This document shows, piece after piece, positions 1 to 7,657 of a stretch of DNA of 20,973 bases. Position numbers and translations under genes: made by a program. The notes beneath the pieces are model-generated. The model had not been told where the DNA came from and made no database searches. It saw nothing but the letters and a program-made list of their open reading frames with translations. Source of the stretch: Cyclobacteriaceae bacterium (GTDB lineage Bacteria; Bacteroidota; Bacteroidia; Cytophagales; Cyclobacteriaceae); assembly GCA_030589835.1 (NCBI GenBank), contig JAUUZS010000006.1, forward strand, positions 1 to 20,973, written 5' to 3'. The first letter of the stretch is position 1; each line of letters opens with the position of its first letter.

Positions 1-209
1 CGCTTCTACAGCTACAGGAATTGTATGAAGCCATATTGGAAACCAAACTCGATAAACCCAACTTTAGGCGTAAAATCATGAAAATGAACCTTTTGATCGC
101 CTGCAATGAAAAGCAAAAGGGGGTTTCACACCGAGCCGCATTACTATATAGATTTGATAAACGCGTTTATGACACATTAAAGCAAGAAGGCTTTATTTTT
201 GAGTTTTAA
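1..209 (+). CDS. C-terminal end of a Nudix/NrtR-like transcriptional regulator (partial)
   Basis: The reading frame is open from the left edge (first full codon at 3) to TAA at 207-209, so only about the last 68 residues are present and the gene starts outside the window. The fragment has the pattern LQLQELYEAIL, LDKPNFRRKI and a terminal region with RAALLYRFD. This is the winged-helix domain that follows the Nudix domain in NrtR-like regulators of Bacteroidota, where Arg/Lys residues in the NFRRK segment contact DNA. In this family the Nudix part senses a sugar or nucleotide-type ligand and the winged helix binds operators of sugar or NAD genes. The catalytic or sensing part cannot be seen here, so the ligand is unknown. 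The family call rests on the motif alone. Family membership is fairly sure; the regulon is not known. Confidence 0.75.
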   Translation, partial: LLQLQELYEAILETKLDKPNFRRKIMKMNLLIACNEKQKGVSHRAALLYRFDKRVYDTLKQEGFIFEF

Positions 210-360
210 TTCCCCTAAATACTTACAGTTAAGCAAGAGGGCATTATAATTTTTTCTTTGGTAGAATATGTAATTTTGTGGCAATTACTTCTGCGTTTTT
301 GTACATTTTCAATATTAAGTATAAATAAACATTATTGTTTTGAATGAAGGATTTATAAAA

Positions 361-374
361 TGCAAACGTTTGCA
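361..374. promoter_or_regulatory. Perfect 14-bp palindrome, LacI-family-type operator
   Basis: TGCAAACGTTTGCA is its own reverse complement. A palindrome centred on CG with TGnAA arms is the standard shape of LacI/CcpA-family operators. It lies in the 375-bp gap between the Nudix regulator and the 585 gene, about 120 bp upstream of the -7 box at 491-498. No LacI-family gene is visible in the window, so the regulator would be encoded elsewhere. The palindrome is certain; the operator role is inferred. Confidence 0.6.
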
Positions 375-469
375 CCCACAATAAAAAAAAATATGCAAAT
401 CTCCCGCTTTCCTTACATATAGATTTGTGTTAATGAACAAAAAATCATAAATAATGGATAAAAATCATA

Positions 470-481
470 TTATTCGAATAA
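470..481. promoter_or_regulatory. 12-bp palindrome with a downstream half-site flanking a -7 box
   Basis: TTATTCGAATAA is a perfect palindrome. Its right half, TCGAATAA, recurs at 502-509, 28 bp further on. The -7 box at 491-498 lies between the two, which is where a repressor or an activator would act. The rest of the gap (210-360 and 510-584) is AT-rich and I see no gene in it. Confidence 0.4.
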
Positions 482-490
482 GCACTTTTA

Positions 491-498
491 TACTTTTG
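491..498 (+). promoter_or_regulatory. Bacteroidota -7 box (TACTTTTG) for the 585/hppA transcript
   Basis: TACTTTTG matches the Bacteroidota -7 consensus TAnnTTTG exactly. Transcription would begin near 505, giving a leader of about 80 nt before the ATG at 585. No TTTG is present at the expected -33 distance, so this promoter may need an activator. Confidence 0.45.
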
Positions 499-584
499 CA
501 CTCGAATAAATATGCCTGAGGTTCAAGCTATTGAATTTTAGGCTTAATGGTTCTTTTTTTGGTTGAAAATCTAAAAATTATAAT

Positions 585-1361
585 ATGAAAAATTATTTAT
601 ATTTTTCGGTAACACCTGAAGCATTGGTTGTATCAGGTTTGGAACCTGAAAAATTCGGCAGTTACCTGGCGGTAGGCACTCAAAAGCGATCTCGCGGACA
701 AGCAGTATTTTTTGAACTTGATCAGGATTTGATGAGTCACGTTGTTACCAAGGAATACATCGATGAAAATTGTGTCCCAAGAGTTGATGGCACTCCAAAA
801 CGAACTTTGTATCTATCGATTTATAGAGTTCTGGAGCGCATTCCATTGGAAGCGCTAAAAAGTTTATACCTGACTACAGATGATGGAAGGGTATTAAAAC
901 TTGACCAGGCAGAGTTTGAGGAACAAAAAAATGAAAGCCTTCATTTATATCAGGAACTATGTCCTGTAAATCCTCGTATTGCTTCAACGAAGAATCCTGT
1001 TGATTTTGTGAAGTTTGTTTGTGACCCGGCAAACAAAGTATCTGTACCAAAGTTGCTTTGCGTGCAGTTGGATATCGGAGAGCTGGCAAATGACCCTATT
1101 GCAGGAGTTGCTGACGACCTTCCTTATTCCAATATCTTTCACCTGCGTGATTGCCTCGCAGGGCTACTTCAAAACACTTCTAAATTCACTAAAACTGTCG
1201 TACGGTTTTTTAATGGTGATATTCAATATAGAACGTGTAAAAATGGGTTCTTCATTGGTGACAATGAAAAATGTCTTTTTTATCCCTTCCCTTCCAAAGA
1301 GGAATTGGATACCAAGCACCATAGTTGGTGGAGATCAGCATTAACTATGAGTTTTAAATAA
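585..1361 (+). CDS. Conserved protein of unknown function (258 aa), probably co-transcribed with hppA
   Basis: I do not recognise a named family. The protein has 258 residues, with no signal peptide and no membrane segment, so it is likely cytoplasmic. It starts MKNYLYFSVTPEALVVSGL. A conserved-looking basic patch, GTQKRSRGQAVFFE, lies at about 31-44. Two further clusters are PKRTLYLSIYRVLERIP (71-87) and DLPYSNIFHLRDCLAG (178-193). There are five Cys, with no spacing that suggests a metal site. The ATG at 585 follows an A-rich leader and lies about 80 nt downstream of the predicted transcription start. The stop is 27 bp from the start of hppA with no terminator between them, so the two genes probably share a transcript. 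Composition and length look normal. It is a real gene; its function is open. Confidence 0.85.
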   Translation: MKNYLYFSVTPEALVVSGLEPEKFGSYLAVGTQKRSRGQAVFFELDQDLMSHVVTKEYIDENCVPRVDGTPKRTLYLSIYRVLERIPLEALKSLYLTTDDGRVLKLDQAEFEEQKNESLHLYQELCPVNPRIASTKNPVDFVKFVCDPANKVSVPKLLCVQLDIGELANDPIAGVADDLPYSNIFHLRDCLAGLLQNTSKFTKTVVRFFNGDIQYRTCKNGFFIGDNEKCLFYPFPSKEELDTKHHSWWRSALTMSFK

Positions 1362-1388
1362 AATTGAGAACTAATAAAATTTGATATT

Positions 1389-3593
1389 ATGACTAGTATT
1401 TTTTGGCTTGTGCCAATCACTTCTTTGCTTGCCCTATCATTTGCGCTGTATTTTTACAGGCAGGTATTTAAGGAGGATGAAGGCACTGATACCATGAAAA
1501 AAATTGCGCATCATGTAAGGTTGGGCGCTATGGCATATTTGAAACAACAGTATAAGGTAGTAGGGGTATTCTTTGTCATTTTAACCGTTATGTTTGCTGT
1601 TTTAGCTTATGGATTTAATCTACAAAACCCATGGGTTCCCTTTGCATTTTTAACAGGGGGATTATTCTCCGGGATTGCAGGTTTTTTAGGAATGAAGACA
1701 GCAACCATGGCCTCTGCAAGAACAGCAAATGCGGCAAGAAAATCACTGAACGCCGGATTAAGAATAGCTTTCCGAAGTGGCGCCGTCATGGGACTTGTGG
1801 TAGTGGGCTTAGGCTTGCTTGATATTTCTCTCTGGTTTATTGTATTGACTTACGTTTATCCTGTTAGCGATACACACAACATGATGATCATTACGACCAC
1901 GATGTTGACATTTGGTATGGGAGCATCAGCACAGGCGCTATTCGCGAGAGTAGGTGGTGGTATTTTTACCAAAGCAGCAGATGTTGGCGCTGATTTAGTC
2001 GGTAAAGTGGAAGCGGGAATTCCCGAAGACGACCCTCGAAATCCTGCGACAATTGCAGATAATGTGGGTGATAATGTAGGGGATGTTGCCGGTATGGGAG
2101 CAGATCTTTATGAATCATATTGTGGCTCTATATTAGCTACAGCAGCTTTAGGCGCCGCAGCTTTTATAAATAGCTCCGAGATGCAAATGAAAGCAGTATT
2201 GGCGCCAATGCTAATCGCTTCGATCGGTATTGTGCTCTCTATTATTGGGATTTTTGTTGTAAAAACAAAAGAAGGCGCTTCACAGAAAAATTTGATGCAA
2301 TCGCTTGAAAAAGGGGTTAACCTAAGTTCAGTAATGATTGTGCTCTTTTCTTTTGGTCTCCTTTATTTTCTTCAAATTCAAAACTGGTTGGGCATATGGG
2401 GATCTTTAGTTGTAGGATTGCTGGTTGGAATTGTGATCGGTAAAGCAACTGAATATTTTACCTCAGAAGAATATTCACCAACACAAAAAATAGCTGCCAG
2501 TGCAAAAACAGGCCCTGCAACAGTAATCATTTCCGGTTTGGGAATGGGGATGATATCTACCGTGATACCGGTGATTGCGGTAGCTATTGGTATCATTCTT
2601 TCATATATGTCAGCAGCATCGGGTGATATGTCAAATATGTCAATGGGACTATATGGCATTGGAATAGCGGCAGTAGGGATGTTATCTACTTTGGGAATCA
2701 CACTTGCTACAGATGCATACGGACCAATAGCCGATAATGCTGGTGGAAATGCAGAAATGAGTGGATTAGGACCAGAAGTAAGAAAAAGAACTGACGCACT
2801 CGACTCACTTGGGAATACCACGGCTGCGACAGGAAAAGGATTTGCTATTGGATCTGCAGCACTTACAGCCTTAGCTTTAATGGCCTCGTATATCGAAGAA
2901 CTTAAAATTGGTATTGACCGATTGATGCAGACTTCCGGGAACTATCTTTTCCCAAACGGGATAGAAATAACCAGCAGATTGGAACTTACAGAACTTGGCT
3001 TGAATGATTTTATGAATTATTTTCAGGTTCATCTTATGAACCCTATTGTGTTGATAGGAATGCTTATTGGATCGATGATGGCTTTCCTTTTTTGTGGGCT
3101 TACCATGAATGCAGTAGGAAGGGCAGCTATGAAAATGGTAGATGAAGTAAGGAGACAATTCAGGGAAATAAAGGGAATATTGGAAGGTGAAGCAGAACCC
3201 GATTATGCAAGGTGCGTTGAGATTTCAACAAAGAGCGCTCAGGTCGAAATGATTATCCCTTCCGTTTTGGCTATCCTTGTACCAATAATAGTAGGTCTGA
3301 TTTTTGGCGTTGCCGGTTCACTTGGCTTGCTTGTTGGTGGACTATCAACAGGATTTGTATTGGCAGTATTTATGTCTAACTCCGGCGGAGCATGGGACAA
3401 TGCCAAAAAATATGTAGAATCCGGCCATATGGGAGGCAAAGGATCTGACGCGCATAAAGCGACTGTAATTGGCGATACAGTAGGAGATCCGTTCAAAGAT
3501 ACCTCCGGTCCCAGTTTGAATATTCTTATCAAATTAATGACTATGGTAACGATCGTGATGTCAGGGGTGACGGTAGCGATAAGTTTATTATAA
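1389..3593 (+). CDS. hppA: K+-dependent membrane-bound pyrophosphatase, probably Na+-pumping
   Basis: This integral membrane ion pump hydrolyses cytoplasmic pyrophosphate and uses the energy to export Na+ and/or H+. The 734 residues and about 16 hydrophobic segments fit the family. Substrate and Mg2+ motifs are all present: [11 protein letters not shown] (about 198-208), [20 protein letters not shown] (213-232) and the C-terminal [20 protein letters not shown] (685-704). In [10 protein letters not shown] (475-484), Ala479 and Gly482 are the residues of the K+-requiring subfamily; K+-independent enzymes carry Lys and Thr there. The gate glutamate is in DLYESY (E242), the position typical of Na+-transporting or dual Na+/H+ enzymes such as those of Bacteroides, rather than four residues later as in plant H+ pumps. 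The gene follows the 585 gene by 27 bp and ends at a strong terminator. Family is near certain; ion specificity is inferred from two positions. Confidence 0.96.
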   Translation: MTSIFWLVPITSLLALSFALYFYRQVFKEDEGTDTMKKIAHHVRLGAMAYLKQQYKVVGVFFVILTVMFAVLAYGFNLQNPWVPFAFLTGGLFSGIAGFLGMKTATMASARTANAARKSLNAGLRIAFRSGAVMGLVVVGLGLLDISLWFIVLTYVYPVSDTHNMMIITTTMLTFGMGASAQALFARVGGGIFTKAADVGADLVGKVEAGIPEDDPRNPATIADNVGDNVGDVAGMGADLYESYCGSILATAALGAAAFINSSEMQMKAVLAPMLIASIGIVLSIIGIFVVKTKEGASQKNLMQSLEKGVNLSSVMIVLFSFGLLYFLQIQNWLGIWGSLVVGLLVGIVIGKATEYFTSEEYSPTQKIAASAKTGPATVIISGLGMGMISTVIPVIAVAIGIILSYMSAASGDMSNMSMGLYGIGIAAVGMLSTLGITLATDAYGPIADNAGGNAEMSGLGPEVRKRTDALDSLGNTTAATGKGFAIGSAALTALALMASYIEELKIGIDRLMQTSGNYLFPNGIEITSRLELTELGLNDFMNYFQVHLMNPIVLIGMLIGSMMAFLFCGLTMNAVGRAAMKMVDEVRRQFREIKGILEGEAEPDYARCVEISTKSAQVEMIIPSVLAILVPIIVGLIFGVAGSLGLLVGGLSTGFVLAVFMSNSGGAWDNAKKYVESGHMGGKGSDAHKATVIGDTVGDPFKDTSGPSLNILIKLMTMVTIVMSGVTVAISLL

Positions 3594-3612
3594 TAATAAA
3601 ACGATAATATTT

Positions 3613-3651
3613 AAAAAGCCCTGTCTTCCTGTTGGAGGGCAGGGTTTTTTT
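3613..3651 (+). terminator. Rho-independent terminator of hppA
   Basis: An 11-bp stem (CCCTGTCTTCC, 3619-3629, with GGAGGGCAGGG, 3634-3644; two T-G wobbles) closes on a TGTT loop. It is preceded by AAAAAG and followed by seven T. It starts 20 bp after the hppA stop. Confidence 0.93.
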
Positions 3652-3652
3652 A

Positions 3653-3713
3653 TACTCCCCCTTCTGCCTTCACCTTTTAGCCTTTAGCTTTTTCTTTTTA
3701 GCTCCAAGTCCAC
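3653..3713. other. Pyrimidine-rich low-complexity spacer
   Basis: This stretch is almost entirely C/T with recurring TTTAGC words (three imperfect copies at about 3675-3703). It looks like slipped-strand or relic repeat DNA and carries no gene. Similar purine-rich low complexity, read on the other strand, occurs at 12149-12222. Confidence 0.4.
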
Positions 3714-3761
3714 AATTAAAAAAACCGTATATTTCAACATCAGATAAGCAGTAAACATTTT

Positions 3762-3769
3762 TAGCTTTG
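3762..3769 (+). promoter_or_regulatory. -7 box (TAGCTTTG) of the TPR/LuxR regulator gene
   Basis: TAGCTTTG fits TAnnTTTG exactly and lies 11 bp before the ATG at 3781, so the mRNA would be nearly leaderless. There is no clear -33 TTTG. Confidence 0.4.
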
Positions 3770-3780
3770 ATTTCTTCCAT

Positions 3781-5361
3781 ATGATAATCCGGCGTATATC
3801 ATTTTTTAGTCTGATCGTTAGCAGCATATTTTTACTCTTTACTATCAGTTGCCACAAAAAACCGGATGAAGGTACCTACAAGATCAATACTGCCAGGGAA
3901 TTGCTTTATCTCAATAAAATTGATGAAGCCAAAGTCCTTATTCAGAAGATTGACACGGGTTCTTTTGACGCACACGAAATGGGACTTTTTCATTTGACTT
4001 CCGGATTTCTCCAATACAAGGAGGGCAATAAAAAAATTGCCCTCGAACATTTAAGCCTGGCATCTTTAACAGCGGAACAATATTTTAGTCACACAGAAAA
4101 GGCGGAACTACATCTTGTGTTCGGGTTGGCGTTTGAAAATGCCATTGTCAAAGCTGAAGCCTCAAAAAAATATCAAAACACTTTGATGCTTTTGGGAAAA
4201 AACAAAAATTCAAATGCCTATTTTTTAGCTTTGCTGGGAGCTGCACGTACATCACCCAATGGTAATCTGTTCTTAAAAGATGCTGAAAAATATTTACATG
4301 AACACCATTCGAACAGAAACCAACTCTTGTACCTGAATACGAAAGCAAACCTGACTGAAGATATCCAGGAAAGGCATAAATTTGTATTAAAGTCCTTGCA
4401 GTATTTCGATGATGATAATGATGTACTTAAACAACAAAAACTATTATCTAATATAGCCCTTAATTATCAAATATTGGGAATTAAAGATTCTGCATTTTAT
4501 TACTTGGCTAAGTGTGAAAATCTGATTTCAAAATTTAAAATCCCTTTTGAGAAAAATCTGTATTATTATAATATAAGAGCATACATCCAATCCATAAATA
4601 ACAAATTAGATGAAGCGCTCTTTTCAATTGACAAAATTATGCAATATGGCCAGGATTCCCCTGGCATTCTCAGCCAGGCTTATTTGCGCAGGTCGTATAT
4701 CTATAAAAGGCAAGGAGCATATAAATTGGCATTTGAAGATATGCAAGCGCATATAAATTTTCAAAAGGAGGAATTTGAAAAAGCGCAAGAATTACAATTG
4801 GGACTTTTAAGTATTCAATATCAATTGCAACAGAAAGAATTGGCGCTGACAAAATATAAAAATGGATGGCTGCTAAGTGTAATAATTTTGTTGATGGGCT
4901 TATTTCTTATTTGGATCGCATTCTATTACTATAGAAAAAGGACAAAACGAGTAAAAAGGGAACTGGAGAAAAAATACGACATGACCAACCGCCGACTCAC
5001 CAAACAGGTAGAACATAATCTTTCACTGGCACGGGATGTGCAGGAACGGCAAAACCCAAAACCTTCGGACACAAAAAATGGCGCTATTGACGGATTGAAC
5101 AAACAGGAATTTGATGTCATGTTCAAAATCAATCACCCGCTCTTTAGGGAAAAACTCAATAACGCACATCCCCATTTGACAGCATCAGATCTTAAGTACT
5201 GCGATTGCATGCTGGCAGAACTTACCATGTATCAAACCACACAGGTATTGGGAGTTTCTGAAAGCGCTGTAAAAAAGGCCATAAAAAAACTACGAAATAT
5301 TTTCAATTGTTCCACCATTGCTGAGTTGAGAAAATATTTATCAAATATTGAAACCCTGTAG
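3781..5361 (+). CDS. Membrane-anchored TPR protein with C-terminal LuxR-like helix-turn-helix
   Basis: This is a one-component transmembrane regulator of a type common in Bacteroidota. The N-terminus (1-24) is a hydrophobic export signal ending ...LLFTISC, with Cys24 as a weak possible lipobox. Residues 30-350 are helical with TPR-like repeats, for example ARELLYLNKIDEAKVLIQ, AYLRRSYIYKRQGAYKLAFE and similar segments. A single membrane span lies at about 362-384, followed by a basic stop-transfer patch (YYYRKRTKR). A short coiled coil leads to a DNA-binding domain (about 455-510), with LTASDLKYCDCMLAELTMYQ and then TTQVLGVSESAVKKAIKKLR as the recognition helix-turn-helix. The TPR part would sit in the periplasm and the HTH in the cytoplasm. 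The next genes encode surface proteins with a shared promoter box, so it may control them; this is inference. Target DNA and signal are unknown. Confidence 0.88.
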   Translation: MIIRRISFFSLIVSSIFLLFTISCHKKPDEGTYKINTARELLYLNKIDEAKVLIQKIDTGSFDAHEMGLFHLTSGFLQYKEGNKKIALEHLSLASLTAEQYFSHTEKAELHLVFGLAFENAIVKAEASKKYQNTLMLLGKNKNSNAYFLALLGAARTSPNGNLFLKDAEKYLHEHHSNRNQLLYLNTKANLTEDIQERHKFVLKSLQYFDDDNDVLKQQKLLSNIALNYQILGIKDSAFYYLAKCENLISKFKIPFEKNLYYYNIRAYIQSINNKLDEALFSIDKIMQYGQDSPGILSQAYLRRSYIYKRQGAYKLAFEDMQAHINFQKEEFEKAQELQLGLLSIQYQLQQKELALTKYKNGWLLSVIILLMGLFLIWIAFYYYRKRTKRVKRELEKKYDMTNRRLTKQVEHNLSLARDVQERQNPKPSDTKNGAIDGLNKQEFDVMFKINHPLFREKLNNAHPHLTASDLKYCDCMLAELTMYQTTQVLGVSESAVKKAIKKLRNIFNCSTIAELRKYLSNIETL

Positions 5362-5370
5362 CATAACTCA

Positions 5371-5411
5371 AATTGAGATAAAAGGCATGCTTTTTTATCC
5401 ACCTTCTCAAT
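5371..5411 (+). terminator. Nested hairpin after the TPR/LuxR gene, possible terminator
   Basis: The outer arms ATTGAGA (5372-5378) and TCTCAAT (5405-5411) are perfectly complementary. Inside them GATAAAA (5377-5383) pairs with TTTTATC (5393-5399). The T-run lies inside the structure rather than after it, so termination is plausible but not typical. Confidence 0.4.
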
Positions 5412-5471
5412 CAAGCCACATTATTGGCAAAGACCTGCTATAAAAAAAGTATCCGGTTCACTTCAATTCTT

Positions 5472-5535
5472 TTTTAACATCTGGTACCCCCTTTTTCCAC
5501 CCTACTCTAGATTTAAGTACCCCCTTTTTCCACCC
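5472..5535 (+). promoter_or_regulatory. TTTTAACATC plus two 19-bp direct repeats in 33-bp register: proposed activator sites
   Basis: GTACCCCCTTTTTCCACCC occurs exactly at 5484-5502 and again at 5517-5535. The start-to-start spacing is 33 bp, close to three DNA turns, so bound proteins would lie on the same face. TTTTAACATC precedes the first copy (5472-5481). A third copy with one base changed (C to T) lies at 12358-12376 upstream of another surface-protein locus, with the same left flank as copy 1 and the same right flank as copy 2. The sites end at the -33 box of the promoter at 5543-5575. The regulator is unknown; the TPR/LuxR protein encoded immediately upstream is the obvious candidate. 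Confidence 0.65.
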
Positions 5536-5542
5536 CTTGAAT

Positions 5543-5575
5543 TTTGTTAAAGACAAGTATTTGAATCTATATTTG
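5543..5575 (+). promoter_or_regulatory. Complete Bacteroidota promoter (TTTG, 21 bp, TATATTTG) for the surface-gene cluster
   Basis: The -33 TTTG (5543-5546) and the -7 box TATATTTG (5568-5575, an exact TAnnTTTG) are separated by 21 bp. Transcription would begin near 5582, leaving a leader of about 25 nt before the ATG at 5608. The promoter at 12384-12416 has the same spacing and the same upstream box. Confidence 0.7.
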
Positions 5576-5607
5576 AATTTCACATAACTAAACTAAACAC
5601 CTTGATT

Positions 5608-5844
5608 ATGAGACGTACAATTCGATTTTTTATCTCATTTCTACTTTTAGAAATTGGAATTATTGCACTAAACGCGACTAACAACAAACACCATAACTCT
5701 TTAAAAGGATTTGGAGTGGCGCTTGCAAATACCCCAACTGAGGAAGATCCACTGCCGCCTCCCGACCCAATCAAAGATGCACTAATACCACAAGATACAG
5801 TTATTTATGGGCCAGATGGTATTCCTATCTACTTCATTGAATAG
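5608..5844 (+). CDS. Small exported protein of unknown function (78 aa)
   Basis: I do not recognise it. Residues 1-23 (MRRTIRFFISFLLLEIGIIA) form a signal peptide or a single membrane anchor. The rest is short and polar with an acidic proline stretch (TEEDPLPPPDPIKDALIP) and ends GIPIYFIE. I chose the ATG at 5608 over a TTG two codons upstream, because the predicted transcript would start only about 20 nt before that TTG and the ATG gives a cleaner signal sequence. It is the first gene after the promoter at 5543-5575 and is followed by the T9SS cargo gene 70 bp later with no terminator between them, so the two are probably co-transcribed. It could be a secreted signalling peptide, an envelope peptide or a chaperone for the cargo; nothing in the sequence decides between these. 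No Cys is present. Confidence 0.6.
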   Translation: MRRTIRFFISFLLLEIGIIALNATNNKHHNSLKGFGVALANTPTEEDPLPPPDPIKDALIPQDTVIYGPDGIPIYFIE

Positions 5845-5914
5845 TAAAACCATCATTAGCAATCAGTTCAACAACTTATAAAATCAAACATATTTTTAAC
5901 CTAAACATAAAAAA

Positions 5915-7404
5915 ATGAAACATTTACTATTCCTTTTAATTGCGTTATTTAGCTTAAACACTGCCTTTTCTCAGTTAGTTTGGGTTAATGTAAGCGGGGA
6001 TACTCAATTTTGTCCTACTGAAAATAGAGAATCCCCGCTTACAGTATCAATGATAATTTCGGTAGCATTAGCCTTTTTAATATATCATGTAATCACTGTG
6101 AAATGCGAGTCACCGAAACAGGAAATTGGGTAAGTGAAATTGCTCTACCCTATAGGCCTCCGTTTTCAAATTTTCAAGTTAAATGGGATGAAGGAAATTA
6201 TGATGATGCATGGATTGAATATATTGTAATTGGTAAAGTTTTATCAATAGGATATATTAGAAGTGACAGAGAAAATGTTAATCTTGTTGAAAATGTAGGG
6301 ACAACAATTCCGAACGTCAACCCGACAATTAGTAGTAGCGTAAGTTCAATAGCTTGCGGATCGACATCACCCATCACCTTTACAGCTAATTGGGAAAATG
6401 CAACTTCTTTCCGTTGGACGGTTCCCGCACAATCTGGAACAATTTCCGGCTGCACAACATGTTCGACAATTATGGTTATCCCCAGTGCTACCTCGCCATC
6501 AGTAACGGCCTCTGTAGAAGGCTACAATTCAACCTGCAATGTATACTCCCCACAAGTATCAAAGTCTGTTACTAAAACTATCCCCTCTATAAGCTCCATC
6601 TCAGGTCCGGACGAGATTTGCTATGGAGCGCCAAGTGTAGAAGATCATTCTGTGACTCATATTTTCGGAGCGGATTACCGATGGTTTTCGTCTCCTCTGC
6701 ATAAAATTGATGTTGCCATACAAGGGTATTCAAATGCGACTATTGAGGGAATTACTTCAGGGGCATTTGATCTAGTAGTTAATGTTACAGCTTGTGGAGT
6801 TACAATACAAAAATCAAAATACGTAACAAGCACAAGTAATGCACCTGATGTTGACTTATATGAGGATCCCGAAGAAGCATGCGCAGGAGATTGTATCGAG
6901 TATCAAATGGAGTCGATTACAGGCTACCCGGTAGGCTATCAGTACAGGTACAACTATGGTTTCTGGGAGGATGCTTATAGCGATGGCTCCTTTGAATTGT
7001 GCACCTCCAGTGGAGATGACGGATGGAACACCCTTGAACTAAGGGGAGAGGGTATTTGCGGAAACTATGGTGATATCACTGAATGGCAAATATTGCTAGA
7101 CAATTGCTTTTATATGATGGCCATGTCGGCTGAAGACAGCCTAACCATGTCATCGATGTATGCTGAAGCTGAGGATGTGATTCTGTATCCAAATCCAGCA
7201 ACAACGACCATGAATGTGAGTGTACCGGACGAAAGTATAGATTCAGAAATTGCCATCGTCAATGATAAAAACGAGGTCATTACCAGGTTTAAAAACAGGA
7301 GAAAGTTGTTTGCGTTGGATGCAGGAAAGCTCAATCCCGGATATTATTATTTCACTGTTGTAAACAAGAATAAAAAATCAACAAAAAGATTCCTTGTGAA
7401 ATAG
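5915..7404 (+). pseudogene. T9SS cargo protein with type-A sorting domain, broken by a one-base frameshift
   Basis: Two overlapping frames (5915-6133 and the frame that contains 6103-7404) are one gene. The first gives a signal peptide (MKHLLFLLIALFSLNTAFSQ) and the start of a PKD/Ig-like domain (VSGDTQFCPTENR); the second continues without a stop from 6037. Adding one C to the CCCC run at 6033-6036 joins them (..ENRESPAYSIND..) and gives about 496 residues, against 494 for the intact paralog at 7658-9142. The C-terminal 75 residues (LYPNPATTTMNVSVPDE, then LNPGYYYFTVVNKNKKS.. and a final KRFLVK) are a type-A T9SS sorting domain, which would lead to outer-membrane passage and surface attachment. 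The middle holds Ig-like modules such as SISGPDEICYGAP. The sequence GAATCCCCGCT is not a standard -1 slippery heptamer. It could be a real mutation, a phase-variable site or a sequencing error. Confidence 0.8.
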
Positions 7405-7440
7405 CGCTAGTGTATTGTTTTATGCAAATTTTTGTACGAT

Positions 7441-7510
7441 GTCATTTCGACAGAAAAGAGAAACCTTATTTAACTGCCTCTTCCTCAGCGATCCTTGCAG
7501 GTGACGGCAC
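7441..7510. repeat. Degenerate REP-like intergenic repeat
   Basis: The left arm starts GTCATTTCGACAGAAAAGAG (7441-7460). The right arm holds GATCCTT and GTGACGGCAC (7490-7510). This resembles the GTCATTCnnAG...GATC palindromic repeats scattered in Bacteroidota intergenic DNA and the clearer copy at 12561-12648. The arms pair only partly. No gene is seen in 7405-7657. Confidence 0.35.
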
Positions 7511-7657
7511 ACTTATTATTGTTATACTGTAAACAAATATTACAATATACCCTTAAACCTAAAGGACAGTTCAAAACTAATTACTATTGGAAATTATTTA
7601 TGATGTGTTCTCTTGGGGCAAATTGTATCTTATTCTATCATCTCTAACTAATTTATT

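Noticed and set aside
2378..2821. 147-codon minus-strand ORF inside hppA
   Set aside because: Antisense shadow of a strongly conserved membrane protein; no start signal and no family features.
6030..6042. Programmed -1 ribosomal frameshift
   Set aside because: The frame shift has the right direction, but the sequence does not fit the X XXY YYZ heptamer and I see no strong downstream pseudoknot.
6103..7404. Independent gene starting at ATG 6103
   Set aside because: It would have no signal peptide although it carries a T9SS sorting domain. The upstream frame supplies exactly the missing N-terminus, so it is treated as one frameshifted gene.
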